A stretch of 64,000 nt of DNA from Marinobacter sp. ELB17 (GTDB taxonomy: Bacteria > Pseudomonadota > Gammaproteobacteria > Pseudomonadales > Oleiphilaceae): the NCBI RefSeq assembly GCF_000169375.1, contig NZ_AAXY01000010.1:1-64000 (forward strand), written 5' to 3'. The position numbers and the translations under genes are program-made. Positions 1 through 7,378 of this stretch are shown piece by piece. Below the pieces are notes generated by a model. It ran no database searches and had not been told where the DNA came from. It worked only from the letters and a program-made list of their open reading frames with translations. Position 1 is the first letter of the stretch; each line of letters starts with the position of its first letter.

Positions 1-11
1 TGTTTCTAGGC

Positions 12-866
12 CTACCTTTGACCCTTTTTTTCAAGACTCTCAGATCTATGAATCAAATAGGAGGCGGTGGCGTCGAGGGGATCGCGACCAAGTACGGCTG
101 TCGCTCCGGGATGAAAGCTGGAAACTGGGTTCAGGTCGATGAAAACGGGATTGTCCTTTTCATCCAGAAGGTACTCGACTGCGCCGAGCTCCATCCGCGC
201 GGCCCGTAGGATTTTTTTGACTGACTCGGTCACCTTCGGGGCAATTTCGCGAGGAGGCAAGAGGGTAACTTCCGATTCCGGGTGAGCCAGGCAGTAGTTG
301 AACTGGTCAGCTTGAATCGGTGAGCGGGCTTCGTAAAGGATGTCGGAGCCGAGGACTTCGATCCGGTGGACGCAGCCGTCTGCGGCGGTTAGCAGTTCTT
401 GCTCAATCCAGCCTTCTTCTCGACTGAAAAGTCCATCCGGGGCGGGTTCGCCGTCTTCAAGCGCCCGAATCCCTCGCCCAAAACCACCTGCAGGTGGCTT
501 GAGAAGGACAGCCTGCCCATGTATGGCGCGTCCGCCGGGAACGGCGGGGTACGTTTGCGGCGTACGCACTCCGCACTCGGTAAAAAGCTTGGCTTGAGCC
601 ATCTTACTGTAGCCGATCTGGAAGCAGAGTGATCCGTTGATCACAGATCTACCCTCGGCCTCCCAGGTTCGCAAAGAATGGGTGATCTGATCCGCACGAG
701 CCTTATCCCGCTCAGCAAGAAGGGAGGATACGCGGTTGACGATCAACCCATTCGCTACGATCTCCTCCGGATCATCAGTGACGTGTACTTTGATGCCCCT
801 CGATTCTAAAAGGTCAACGAGGGGCCGAACCCATTCCGGGATATCTGTGAGAATTATAATAGACAT
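12..866 (-). CDS. ATP-grasp family protein (RimK-like)
   Basis: This 284-residue protein has the layout of an ATP-grasp ligase. A pre-ATP-grasp region is followed by a lysine and glycine-rich ATP-binding segment near residues 120-133 (LLKPPAGGFGRGI). A metal-binding stretch lies near residues 236-251, ending in VFIDLNP, with the acidic and Asn residues that bind Mg-ATP in RimK-type enzymes. Such enzymes join a carboxylate to an amine; the substrate cannot be told from sequence. The gene ends 12 bases from the window edge, so downstream partners are not visible. The start gives a normal full-length N-terminus. The family call is solid and the function is unknown. Confidence 0.8.
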   Translation of the reverse strand: MSIIILTDIPEWVRPLVDLLESRGIKVHVTDDPEEIVANGLIVNRVSSLLAERDKARADQITHSLRTWEAEGRSVINGSLCFQIGYSKMAQAKLFTECGVRTPQTYPAVPGGRAIHGQAVLLKPPAGGFGRGIRALEDGEPAPDGLFSREEGWIEQELLTAADGCVHRIEVLGSDILYEARSPIQADQFNYCLAHPESEVTLLPPREIAPKVTESVKKILRAARMELGAVEYLLDEKDNPVFIDLNPVSSFHPGATAVLGRDPLDATASYLIHRSESLEKKGQR

Positions 867-987
867 TGATTAGTATCCGGTTTGCTGATGCAAAGATCCC
901 CGTGCTTGCCTGGCAAGGGGTTGCGCAGGGTTGCGCGAGGAGCTTTCCGCAAAGCGGGCGCTTGCTGCCTGGTTAATGTTGCCCCCA

Positions 988-1791
988 TCAATTGGCATCT
1001 GAAACCTGCTCCATAACCGGGGCTTTGTGCCACGTCGAGCGATCCATCCAGGGGTCGCGTAGGCCAATATGCCCGATCCCGGGCAATTTGACGGCCAAAG
1101 CCAGAGGGTCAATGCCAATGTTGAGGCCAAGGATGTTCAGTTCAACACCTTCCCGAATGCTCGCCATAAGGCCGAAATACCCATTGAGGGAAAACTGGTA
1201 GCCCGAACCGCTGGGCGCTTTCGCAAATACTCCGTCAGCGAGATAGTCTTTTCCGATGGCAATGTTGGGCAGTGCAACATTCAGTTCGGGTACCTGCCGG
1301 ATTACCCAGGCTACAAAGGTATTGCTGTTGGGCCCGGGCCAGGCTTTGTATTCATTCGCGAAGGGGTAGGCGTCGATAGCTGTGTGGATATTGATGATGG
1401 CGGCGCCTGCTTTCTCACCACGGAGATCTGCCAGCAACATCGGCGGGTTGCCATACCAAGCGGTATCCGGCTCACCGGGGCGTGATCGCACCGCCTTATA
1501 ACCCCAGCCAGTGACATCGTGAACTTCGTAGGTGGATGCCCCGCGTACCTTGGTCGCAATCCAGGTATGGACCGCAAAATTTCCGCGCCAGTTATAAGCT
1601 CGGGCACCATAAACCTGCACAATGGCTTTTTCCGTCTGGCTGGGTAGTGGCGCAATGCCTGCGCTGGAGCGATCGGCGTCACGCCAGCTCTGGCCAGACT
1701 GACTACTGCAGGCCGAAATCAGCGCGGGGCCTGCCAGCAGAACCAATAAAAATACGGTGGTTCTGACGAGCCAAAGAAGGGGTTTCATCAT
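988..1791 (-). CDS. DUF3750 family lipoprotein
   Basis: The open frame extends to 1872, but the ATG pair at 1788-1791 is the likelier start because it opens directly into a signal peptide. The hydrophobic stretch ends in a lipobox (ISAC), so the product is probably a lipoprotein anchored to a periplasmic membrane face. The body carries the DUF3750 pattern: Trp, His and Thr residues around NFAVHTW, then YEVHDVTGWGYK and PDTAWYGNPP. No enzymatic role is established for the family. It is transcribed away from the VTT protein gene at 1961, with a short shared upstream region. Confidence 0.8.
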   Translation of the reverse strand: MMKPLLWLVRTTVFLLVLLAGPALISACSSQSGQSWRDADRSSAGIAPLPSQTEKAIVQVYGARAYNWRGNFAVHTWIATKVRGASTYEVHDVTGWGYKAVRSRPGEPDTAWYGNPPMLLADLRGEKAGAAIINIHTAIDAYPFANEYKAWPGPNSNTFVAWVIRQVPELNVALPNIAIGKDYLADGVFAKAPSGSGYQFSLNGYFGLMASIREGVELNILGLNIGIDPLALAVKLPGIGHIGLRDPWMDRSTWHKAPVMEQVSDAN

Positions 1792-1960
1792 TCCAGGGGT
1801 ACCTCGGACTGCATGCATTGGTTGGTGGATACAACCCATCCAGTATACGTCTCGTATAATTTCAGGTATCAATACGAAGCATTACCGACAGCTATTATTA
1901 TGGTCGCCTATACGGCTTTTGATTTCGCCTTAACCGCTTATCCCCGGAACCACCGCATTT

Positions 1961-2653
1961 ATGCCTGAAAAATCACGATTCGCACCTCGATCATGGCTGT
2001 TAATGCTGCTACTGAGCCTGGTAGTGGTGTTGACGGTGACGGCTATCTTTTTGCCTATCGAGATCCGCTACTTATTGCGCTGGGGTGTCGAGTTGGCGGG
2101 TCATCCCATGGCTTTGGTTGGCATCGTTCTGGTCATGGCTGTGCTGATGAGCGTTGGGCTGCCCGGTAGCCTGTGCTTCTGGCTTATCGCACCTTTTCAT
2201 GCGCCTTTGTTAAGCGTCAGCGTACTGTTGGTTGGCAGTGTCGCCGGCTCAATGGGTGCCTATCACTTTGGCAAGGGCCTGGGTGATACCTGGAAACCCG
2301 GCTATTTGGCCAGGCAAGTACTCAACTTGCTTGGCAAACGCAGCGACTTTCTTACGCAATGTGCAGTCCGCATATTACCAGGCTTCCCCCATGCATTCGT
2401 GAATTTGGCAGGCGGCGTATTAGGTCTGCCGTTGCTGGTTTTCTGTTGCGCCGCGATAGTCGGGCTGGCAATCAAATGGACAGTCTACGCACACGCGGTG
2501 CACGGCATGGTATCAGCTCGGCAAGCAGAGCAAGCAATGGACTTTTTTACTCTACTGCCTCTTGTCATCCTGGCTCTACTGCTGGCGCTGGGCGGTTTGG
2601 CAAAACGCTGGTTTTTGGGTCCATCAAAAGTCGACAGCCTTCCGCCCGGCTAA
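1961..2653 (+). CDS. VTT/SNARE-associated domain membrane protein (TVP38/DedA-like)
   Basis: The 230-residue protein has about six hydrophobic segments. A central region near residues 60-160 resembles the VTT (SNARE_assoc, DedA/TVP38) domain, including a G-rich segment and the LPGFPHAFVNLAGG loop around residue 140. Members are inner-membrane proteins linked to lipid flipping and membrane homeostasis; the substrate here is unknown. The C-terminal cytoplasmic tail is short and basic. The gene stands alone between the DUF3750 lipoprotein gene and a decayed region. Confidence 0.7.
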   Translation: MPEKSRFAPRSWLLMLLLSLVVVLTVTAIFLPIEIRYLLRWGVELAGHPMALVGIVLVMAVLMSVGLPGSLCFWLIAPFHAPLLSVSVLLVGSVAGSMGAYHFGKGLGDTWKPGYLARQVLNLLGKRSDFLTQCAVRILPGFPHAFVNLAGGVLGLPLLVFCCAAIVGLAIKWTVYAHAVHGMVSARQAEQAMDFFTLLPLVILALLLALGGLAKRWFLGPSKVDSLPPG

Positions 2654-2802
2654 CCTCCAAAAATAGACGACCTGGACGCAGCCTGCGCATGGCTGTTCAG
2701 CGGGTGCGAAGTAAACTTGTCCCTCTCAGTCTGTGCACCTGACAGATTAATGCTACCCAGATGTTATCTGCCTCTGTCGGCGTCACCGGCCAGGAAAGCC
2801 CC

Positions 2803-2915
2803 ATGATTCGCATCAATGAACTGCAACTGCTCTTTGATCACAGCCCTGAGGTCTGTTCGCCGCGTTGATTCTCGTGCAGATGGGCTTCAAGCCTATTGTG
2901 CTGGAGCGAAGTGCC
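2803..2915 (+). pseudogene. Remnant of NAD(P)/FAD-dependent dehydrogenase, 5' end with internal deletion
   Basis: An ATG at 2803 opens a peptide starting MIRINELQL and containing DHSPE, typical of the N-terminus of a long FAD-dependent dehydrogenase family. It stops after about 20 codons. In another frame from about 2857 the DNA reads GLFAALIL then QMGFKPIVLER, which is the FAD-binding beta-alpha-beta region normally about 100 residues further on. An internal deletion with a frame change has therefore joined two parts. The fragment ends where the RAYT-type repeat at 2916 begins, and the rest of the gene is absent. Confidence 0.6.
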
Positions 2916-2998
2916 GGGGTCAGGTTTTGTGTTTTGCTTCTGTCTTGTCCTTTCGTTGTAATCGCCTTAGTCTATTTCGTCGCAATTAGAACCATCAC
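2916..2998 (+). repeat. RAYT element 5'-end remnant (copy 1)
   Basis: The stretch begins GGGGTCAGGTTTTGTGTTTT and continues to a GCAATTAGAACC block. The same sequence with substitutions starts at 16131, where it leads into a recognisable RAYT transposase N-terminus; its first part recurs at 29293. This copy is therefore the left end of a REP-associated tyrosine transposase element without its gene. It follows the truncated dehydrogenase directly and lies just upstream of the slyD promoter. Confidence 0.65.
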
Positions 2999-3023
2999 GG
3001 ACGGAATCAGCGCCGCCTCTGGT

Positions 3024-3029
3024 TATAAT
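3024..3029 (+). promoter_or_regulatory. Probable -10 box of slyD
   Basis: A perfect TATAAT lies 31 bases before the slyD ATG. No good -35 hexamer is seen 16-18 bases upstream. The RAYT remnant ends about 25 bases before it, so part of the upstream promoter may come from inserted DNA. Confidence 0.5.
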
Positions 3030-3059
3030 GGCGTACTTTGAACCTTCACAGAGAATCCT

Positions 3060-3539
3060 ATGCCAATCGAAAAGAATCAGGTGGTCTTGTTTCACTACAG
3101 TGTCAGTGATGACCAAGGCAAGGTCGTTGAAAATTCCCGTGGCGGCGAGCCGAACGCCTACCTGCATGGTCACGGCGGCATTATCCGAGGCCTGGAAGAA
3201 GCCCTGCAAGGTCGCGACGCCGGCGAAAGTTTCAGTGTCACCATCACTTCGGAAAAAGCCTACGGCCCGCGTAAAGCCGATTCCATTCAGCGTGTGCCGA
3301 TCAAGCATTTGATCGGTGCCAAACGCTGGAAGCCGGGGATGGTCGCGCAGGTAAAAACCGAGCAGGGCCAGCGCCACGTGATCGTTGTTAAGGTTGGCCT
3401 CAAGTTTGCCGATATCGACAACAACCATCCGATGGCCGGTAAAACCCTGACTTTCGATGTCGACATCATCGAAGCACGCGCCGCCAGTCCGGAAGAGATA
3501 GCCCACGGCCACGCGCATGGGCCGGGTGGGCATCATTGA
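3060..3539 (+). CDS. slyD: FKBP-type peptidyl-prolyl isomerase SlyD
   Basis: The protein is a cytoplasmic prolyl isomerase and chaperone with metal-binding ability. The 159 residues show the FKBP fold split by the insert-in-flap domain: the N-terminus (VVLFHYSVSDDQGKVVENS), the GRDAGESF and AYGPR elements around residues 57-76, the flap region, and the returning FKBP strand (LTFDVDI). The C-terminal tail is short but His-rich (HGHAHGPGGHH), fitting nickel or zinc binding. A purine-rich stretch precedes the ATG and a TATAAT box lies 31 bases upstream. It is followed after 6 bases by a small possible ORF. Confidence 0.93.
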   Translation: MPIEKNQVVLFHYSVSDDQGKVVENSRGGEPNAYLHGHGGIIRGLEEALQGRDAGESFSVTITSEKAYGPRKADSIQRVPIKHLIGAKRWKPGMVAQVKTEQGQRHVIVVKVGLKFADIDNNHPMAGKTLTFDVDIIEARAASPEEIAHGHAHGPGGHH

Positions 3540-3545
3540 AGGGAG

Positions 3546-3686
3546 ATGAGCTTGGTCACTTTTGTGATTTACGCCATCTGGCTTGGCGTGGCTTTGAACC
3601 TCGCCGCTCTGGCTCAGCGTGACGATGCGAGTGCCACGATAACGCCTTCGTCTGCGGCGAGCTTGCCTTGGCAAATATCCGGATAG
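3546..3686 (+). CDS. Possible small secreted or membrane protein (46 aa)
   Basis: An ATG 6 bases after the slyD stop, preceded by GGGAG at very short spacing, opens 46 codons. The N-terminal half is hydrophobic (FVIYAIWLGVALNLAALA) like a signal peptide or single membrane helix, and the rest is polar. I recognise no family. It could be a translationally coupled small protein or a chance frame, so confidence is low. Confidence 0.3.
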   Translation: MSLVTFVIYAIWLGVALNLAALAQRDDASATITPSSAASLPWQISG

Positions 3687-3973
3687 ATCTCTGCCAGACC
3701 ACTCAAGCCTTCCACCGTTCTGATTTTAGCCAGTTACGGCTCCAGGCAGCCGGTGCGTGCAAAAAACGCTCACTCCGCTCAGAGAATTCCTGTGGCCTCC
3801 GGTCCTGCATGCGCTTCGGGATTAACAACCGCCAAACTGCAGTTCTTCGAGCATCTTGCTATCAAAAGTTTTTACCGGTGTCCGCTACGGTAGACACCGG
3901 ACAGCTCCTCAAAATATTATTTCTCAATGTCTATGCTTGCAGCCTGTGTCAGGCATTTGAGCACAACCTTTGA

Positions 3974-4013
3974 ACCACAACGCCCGCCACTTTTCAGTGG
4001 CGGGCGTTGTGGT
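3974..4013. terminator. Perfect 18-bp inverted repeat hairpin
   Basis: Two perfect 18-base arms (3974-3991 and 3996-4013), rich in GC, flank a 4-base TTTC loop. There is no T-run on either side, so a classical intrinsic terminator is not certain. Its position between convergent material (slyD from the left, a minus-strand remnant from the right) suits a bidirectional transcription barrier. A mobile repeat is an alternative. Confidence 0.4.
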
Positions 4014-4052
4014 CATCAACCCGAATGGGGCTTCAGCCCCAGGAAAAAGAGA

Positions 4053-4196
4053 TCAGCCCAACAAGATGGCCGGCAAACCGGTAACCAACCAAGGGAAGAA
4101 TGCCAACAGTACGCATGCCACGATTATCAAAGCTACGAACGGAATTACCGCCTTATACATTAGGGCCCAGGAGGCACCCATTTTTTTACAGTCCAT
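4053..4196 (-). pseudogene. C-terminal fragment resembling a TRAP transporter large permease
   Basis: The fragment encodes 47 residues with one strongly hydrophobic helix (AVIPFVALIIVACVLLAFFP) followed by LVTGLPAILL and a stop. This resembles the last transmembrane segment of DctM-type TRAP permeases, in which IxPFV precedes a final helix and a xFP motif. No upstream permease sequence is present. It could instead be a small membrane protein, so the assignment is tentative. Confidence 0.3.
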
Positions 4197-4285
4197 CTGT
4201 TTGAAGCAAGAGGCAACGTCACAGCCCCTGTTAACAGGACAAGGCAGTCTTAACGGAGCGGTTCACTGTATGTATTCTAAGTACA

Positions 4286-4858
4286 ATGTATAAATCTCGC
4301 GGATTTACCTTACTCGAATTGATGTTGGTGGTCGTCATTGTCGCCATTCTCATTACGATTGCAGTGCCATCGTTCCAGTGGATGATCCAGAAGGTCACGA
4401 TCGCCAGCAACGTCAACACTTTTCTGTCCGACATGCGCTATGCGCGCAGTGAAGCCATTCGGCGCGGCGGCGGCGTTGTATTGTGTCGTAGCGACGCCCC
4501 CGAAGCGGCGGCTCCCACTTGCGGCAACGCCTTCGGCCCTGGTGGAAATGGCTGGGTCAGTGGCTGGATTATTTTTCACGACTTGAACAATAGCGGGACC
4601 AAAGGCACAGGCGACCCACTGCTGCGCGTGCAGGCACCCATCATCGCGATAAATTCCATTGTGGGCACCTTACCCGACAGCTCATCCTCCACCACATTTA
4701 GCTTTACGGCGACCGGACGCCTGCGCAACTTAACTGGGGTGACAACAATGCCATTTGGCGGTGATGGCCTGTTTGCCGAAACAGTGCAGCGCGTGGTGTG
4801 TATCAGCCTTAGCGGCCGCGCCCGGGTTGCAGGCGACGGGACCACCTCGTGTGGCTAG
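4286..4858 (+). CDS. fimT: Type IV pilus minor pilin FimT/GspH-like
   Basis: The 190-residue protein starts with a class III prepilin leader. The short basic peptide MYKSRG is cleaved before FTLLE, giving the conserved Glu at +5 and a hydrophobic helix (LMLVVVIVAILITIAVPSF). The C-terminal globular region has the GspH/FimT layout (NGWVSGWIIF, then GRARV near the end). It is the first gene of a minor pilin operon whose products prime type IV pilus assembly at the inner membrane. pilV follows after a 29-base gap. Confidence 0.88.
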   Translation: MYKSRGFTLLELMLVVVIVAILITIAVPSFQWMIQKVTIASNVNTFLSDMRYARSEAIRRGGGVVLCRSDAPEAAAPTCGNAFGPGGNGWVSGWIIFHDLNNSGTKGTGDPLLRVQAPIIAINSIVGTLPDSSSSTTFSFTATGRLRNLTGVTTMPFGGDGLFAETVQRVVCISLSGRARVAGDGTTSCG

Positions 4859-4887
4859 CCCCAATAACTATGAAGAAGAGACCAACC

Positions 4888-5478
4888 ATGAACCATCATC
4901 CTCAAAGCGGCGCCTTTTTGATCGAGGTTATGGTCGCTACGCTGCTTCTATCGCTTGGGGTACTGCCTCTTGTTGCGATGATGACTTTCGCCGTACAGAT
5001 GCCAAAATTAGCGGGCTACCGTGCAACAGCTGTTAACCTGGCATCCAACTATGTCGAACGCATGCGGGCCAATCCGGCCAATCCGGCCAATCCTGTCAGC
5101 CTCTTCCCCTACAGCGAGAAACCCAGCAGTTACGACGGTACACGAGCGGATATACCTGTTCCGCTCTGCACCGGCACTGGTTGCGATACCGCCACCCCGA
5201 CGACGTTCTGCGACTACCCCACATGCGATACCGACACCATGGTCACTCGGGACGTTTATGAGATGCAAGCCGCAGCACGTCGCGGACTGCCTGCTGGCGG
5301 TATTGTCGTATCGTGCGACGTCGGCGGTTGCAGCAACGGCCTCGGCAACCTGTGGGTTATGTGGCAGGAGCCCGACACGTTTGACGCACTCAATCCATCA
5401 TCCTCCGACAATTGCCCCGCTGCAGTAACGAGCACCAACACCAACCCGCGTTGCCTGTATGTGAGATTTAAGCTATGA
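4888..5478 (+). CDS. pilV: Type IV pilus minor pilin PilV
   Basis: The open frame begins at 4849, but the ATG at 4888 is preferred: AAGAAGAGA precedes it and it gives a normal short leader. Cleavage after SG would leave AFLIEV, with Glu at +5 and a hydrophobic helix. The body has the usual PilV pattern of Cys residues. A 9-base tandem repeat (5068-5094) encodes ANPANPANP where the family has one or two NP turns. The stop overlaps the pilW start by 4 bases (ATGA), indicating translational coupling. Confidence 0.88.
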   Translation: MNHHPQSGAFLIEVMVATLLLSLGVLPLVAMMTFAVQMPKLAGYRATAVNLASNYVERMRANPANPANPVSLFPYSEKPSSYDGTRADIPVPLCTGTGCDTATPTTFCDYPTCDTDTMVTRDVYEMQAAARRGLPAGGIVVSCDVGGCSNGLGNLWVMWQEPDTFDALNPSSSDNCPAAVTSTNTNPRCLYVRFKL

Positions 5479-6590
5479 CACGCCATCTCCGCTCACCGGA
5501 ATCGCGCTACCTTCAGGGTTTCTCGTTGATCGAACTGATGATTTCCCTCACCCTTGGGTTGATCATTATAGGTGCGGCTTTGTCCGCGTACGTGGGCGCA
5601 GCAGGAGCCGCAAGAATGTCCGAAGCCCAGGGCCGCATGTACGAAGATGCCCAGGCAGCACTGACCATTCTGACCCAGCAGTTACGGATGGCGGGCAACA
5701 ACCCCGATCAGACTGATCGGCTCGACACCAGTGTAAAAGACCCTATCTACACGAAGCCGACAGCTTCTGGTTTGACATATTCTGGTGATATATCGCCTGA
5801 GTTTGTCGACTCATCAATTACACCAGCGTTCGAACTCTCCGATTACAGCATTCGTGGCTGCGACGGAGCGTTCAGCAACATTACTGCGGCGACCAGTATC
5901 GATGGCCTCGGCTGCGTCGTAACGGTTGCCGGTATCGCCAAACCAGACTCCATTGCGCTTAGTTACAAAGCAGATGAATTCAATACTGTGCCTACCACCG
6001 CCAGCACACCGCTCCCGACCGACTGCCTTGGGTATGCGTTGAATCAGATTAAGGCCGTAATCCCCGGAATTCCAAATGGCCACGGTTCAGGTGTTTTCGA
6101 GGCCGACCCTGAAAATGTGTTCTACTTCGTGGCAGACAATCGGTTTTATATTGACACATCCTCTGCCACTGCCACACCACCGTCCGTACCCAGCCTGTAT
6201 TGCCAAGGTAATGGCATCAACAGTACAGCTCAACCCTTAGTCAAGAACATTGAGGACATGCAGATCACCTATGGGGTAGAGATCCCCGACAACCAAACGC
6301 GAACTGTGGCCGGCTATTTGCGCGCCGATGAACTCCTCGCCCATCCCGACCCCGACGTCTTGGCGGCTTTTACCCCACAAGAACGCTGGAGAAAAGTCGT
6401 CACGGTTCGCATTTGCCTTCTGGTGCGCAGCGAGAATGCCGTGGTGTCAGACCCAGCCTCAGCGCGTTACTTCAACTGTGCCGGCACTCTGGAAACCGCC
6501 CCCCCAGATGACCTTCGGCTACGGCGCACTTACTCCACCACAGTCATGTTGCGAAATTGGCTAGAAATTGCTGTCCCCACCTCGCTATGA
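5475..6590 (+). CDS. pilW: Type IV pilus minor pilin PilW
   Basis: The 371-residue protein has the prepilin motif G/FSLIELMISL at residues 16-26, then a long globular domain with the PilW signature of an early helix (AQAALTILTQQLRMAGN) and paired cysteines. It is one of the minor pilins forming the tip or priming complex of the type IV pilus. It overlaps both neighbours by 4 bases and so belongs to one tightly coupled operon. Confidence 0.9.
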   Translation: MTRHLRSPESRYLQGFSLIELMISLTLGLIIIGAALSAYVGAAGAARMSEAQGRMYEDAQAALTILTQQLRMAGNNPDQTDRLDTSVKDPIYTKPTASGLTYSGDISPEFVDSSITPAFELSDYSIRGCDGAFSNITAATSIDGLGCVVTVAGIAKPDSIALSYKADEFNTVPTTASTPLPTDCLGYALNQIKAVIPGIPNGHGSGVFEADPENVFYFVADNRFYIDTSSATATPPSVPSLYCQGNGINSTAQPLVKNIEDMQITYGVEIPDNQTRTVAGYLRADELLAHPDPDVLAAFTPQERWRKVVTVRICLLVRSENAVVSDPASARYFNCAGTLETAPPDDLRLRRTYSTTVMLRNWLEIAVPTSL

Positions 6591-7345
6591 AAATATCCAT
6601 CCAATCTGTACCCAGCCCAACGCCGAGAAAAATCTCGCCGCACTCTCGATTGGCGCAATCCCAGCATGGCGTAGTACTGATCATTGCGCTGATTATATTA
6701 ATCGTAATCTCGCTGCTTGCCGTCACCAGCATCCGCAATGCCAGCTCCACAATCAGTGTGTCCGGCAATGTACGCACCACTGAACTGGCTACCCAAGCCG
6801 CGGAGATTGCTTTACAGCACTGCGAGCGTTCTGTTTTGCAGATATTGACAGTTGCCGCTGGCGGCACCGATGACTATGTAACCACATTTAGTGACGATAA
6901 TATTTTATCCGAGGCTCAACCGCCGAATTGGCAAAATATGACAATGTGGGATAGCACCTCATCTAAGGTTTACGCGCTTCCCCTGAGCATGGTCAGCCAA
7001 ACTGGCATGGTCGCCACCACCTACAAGCGAGCACCCGATTGCATGGTCGAGCGCATGATTTTAGCGAAGACTGTAGCGAAGACTGTACCGGCTGTACCGG
7101 CTGTACCGGCTGTGCCGGCTGGACCGGGGGGTGTACCATCGGCCGTGCCGGCTGTACCGGCAGTACCGGCTGTACCAGCAAAGTATGATGTAGATCCGGA
7201 TTCTGATGTAGATCCGGATTCCTCATTTCGGATCACTGTCCGCGGGTTTGGTCCTGAAGTGGAAAATGGTGCCGGCCGTCCCGTTGGCAGTGAAGTCTGG
7301 CTGCAATCTCAGATTAAAATACGCTATTACGAAGATGATGATTAA
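6587..7345 (+). CDS. pilX: Type IV pilus assembly protein PilX with Val-Pro-Ala repeat insertion
   Basis: The ATG at 6587 overlaps the pilW stop (ATGA) and is preferred over the upstream in-frame ATG at 6557. The N-terminus has a hydrophobic segment (GVVLIIALIILIVISLLAVT) after a basic leader and the PilX pattern ATQAAEIALQHCE. The middle carries a low-complexity tract of VPAVPA units followed by two DVDPDS units, which is not part of the usual PilX fold. The C-terminus resumes with FRITVRGFG and a final strand. The insertion probably forms an extended linker. Confidence 0.85.
   Translation: MKISIQSVPSPTPRKISPHSRLAQSQHGVVLIIALIILIVISLLAVTSIRNASSTISVSGNVRTTELATQAAEIALQHCERSVLQILTVAAGGTDDYVTTFSDDNILSEAQPPNWQNMTMWDSTSSKVYALPLSMVSQTGMVATTYKRAPDCMVERMILAKTVAKTVPAVPAVPAVPAGPGGVPSAVPAVPAVPAVPAKYDVDPDSDVDPDSSFRITVRGFGPEVENGAGRPVGSEVWLQSQIKIRYYEDDD
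7066..7220 (+). repeat. Short tandem repeats inside pilX
   Basis: Three repeat types follow one another: two 12-base GTAGCGAAGACT-like units, about eight 9-base GCTGTACCG-like units broken by a GGACCGGGGGGTG interruption, and two 18-base units encoding DVDPDS. All unit lengths are multiples of three, so expansion or contraction keeps the reading frame and changes only the length of the VPA/DPDS linker. Confidence 0.8.
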
Positions 7346-7378
7346 ATTCACATATTAAAACACAGGATAAAATCATCC

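Larger units (their letters stand above)
3687..4285. other. Intergenic stretch with a hairpin and a gene fragment
   Basis: No convincing complete gene lies between slyD and the pilin operon. The stretch holds the long palindrome at 3974-4013 and a short minus-strand coding fragment at 4053-4196. The remaining open frames look like chance. Confidence 0.5.

Noticed and set aside
3668..3973. 101-residue plus-strand frame after slyD
   Set aside because: There is no ribosome-binding site, the composition looks non-coding, and no domain is recognisable.
5068..5094. Possible CRISPR-like or regulatory repeat in pilV
   Set aside because: It is three in-frame 9-base units coding Ala-Asn-Pro, without spacers.
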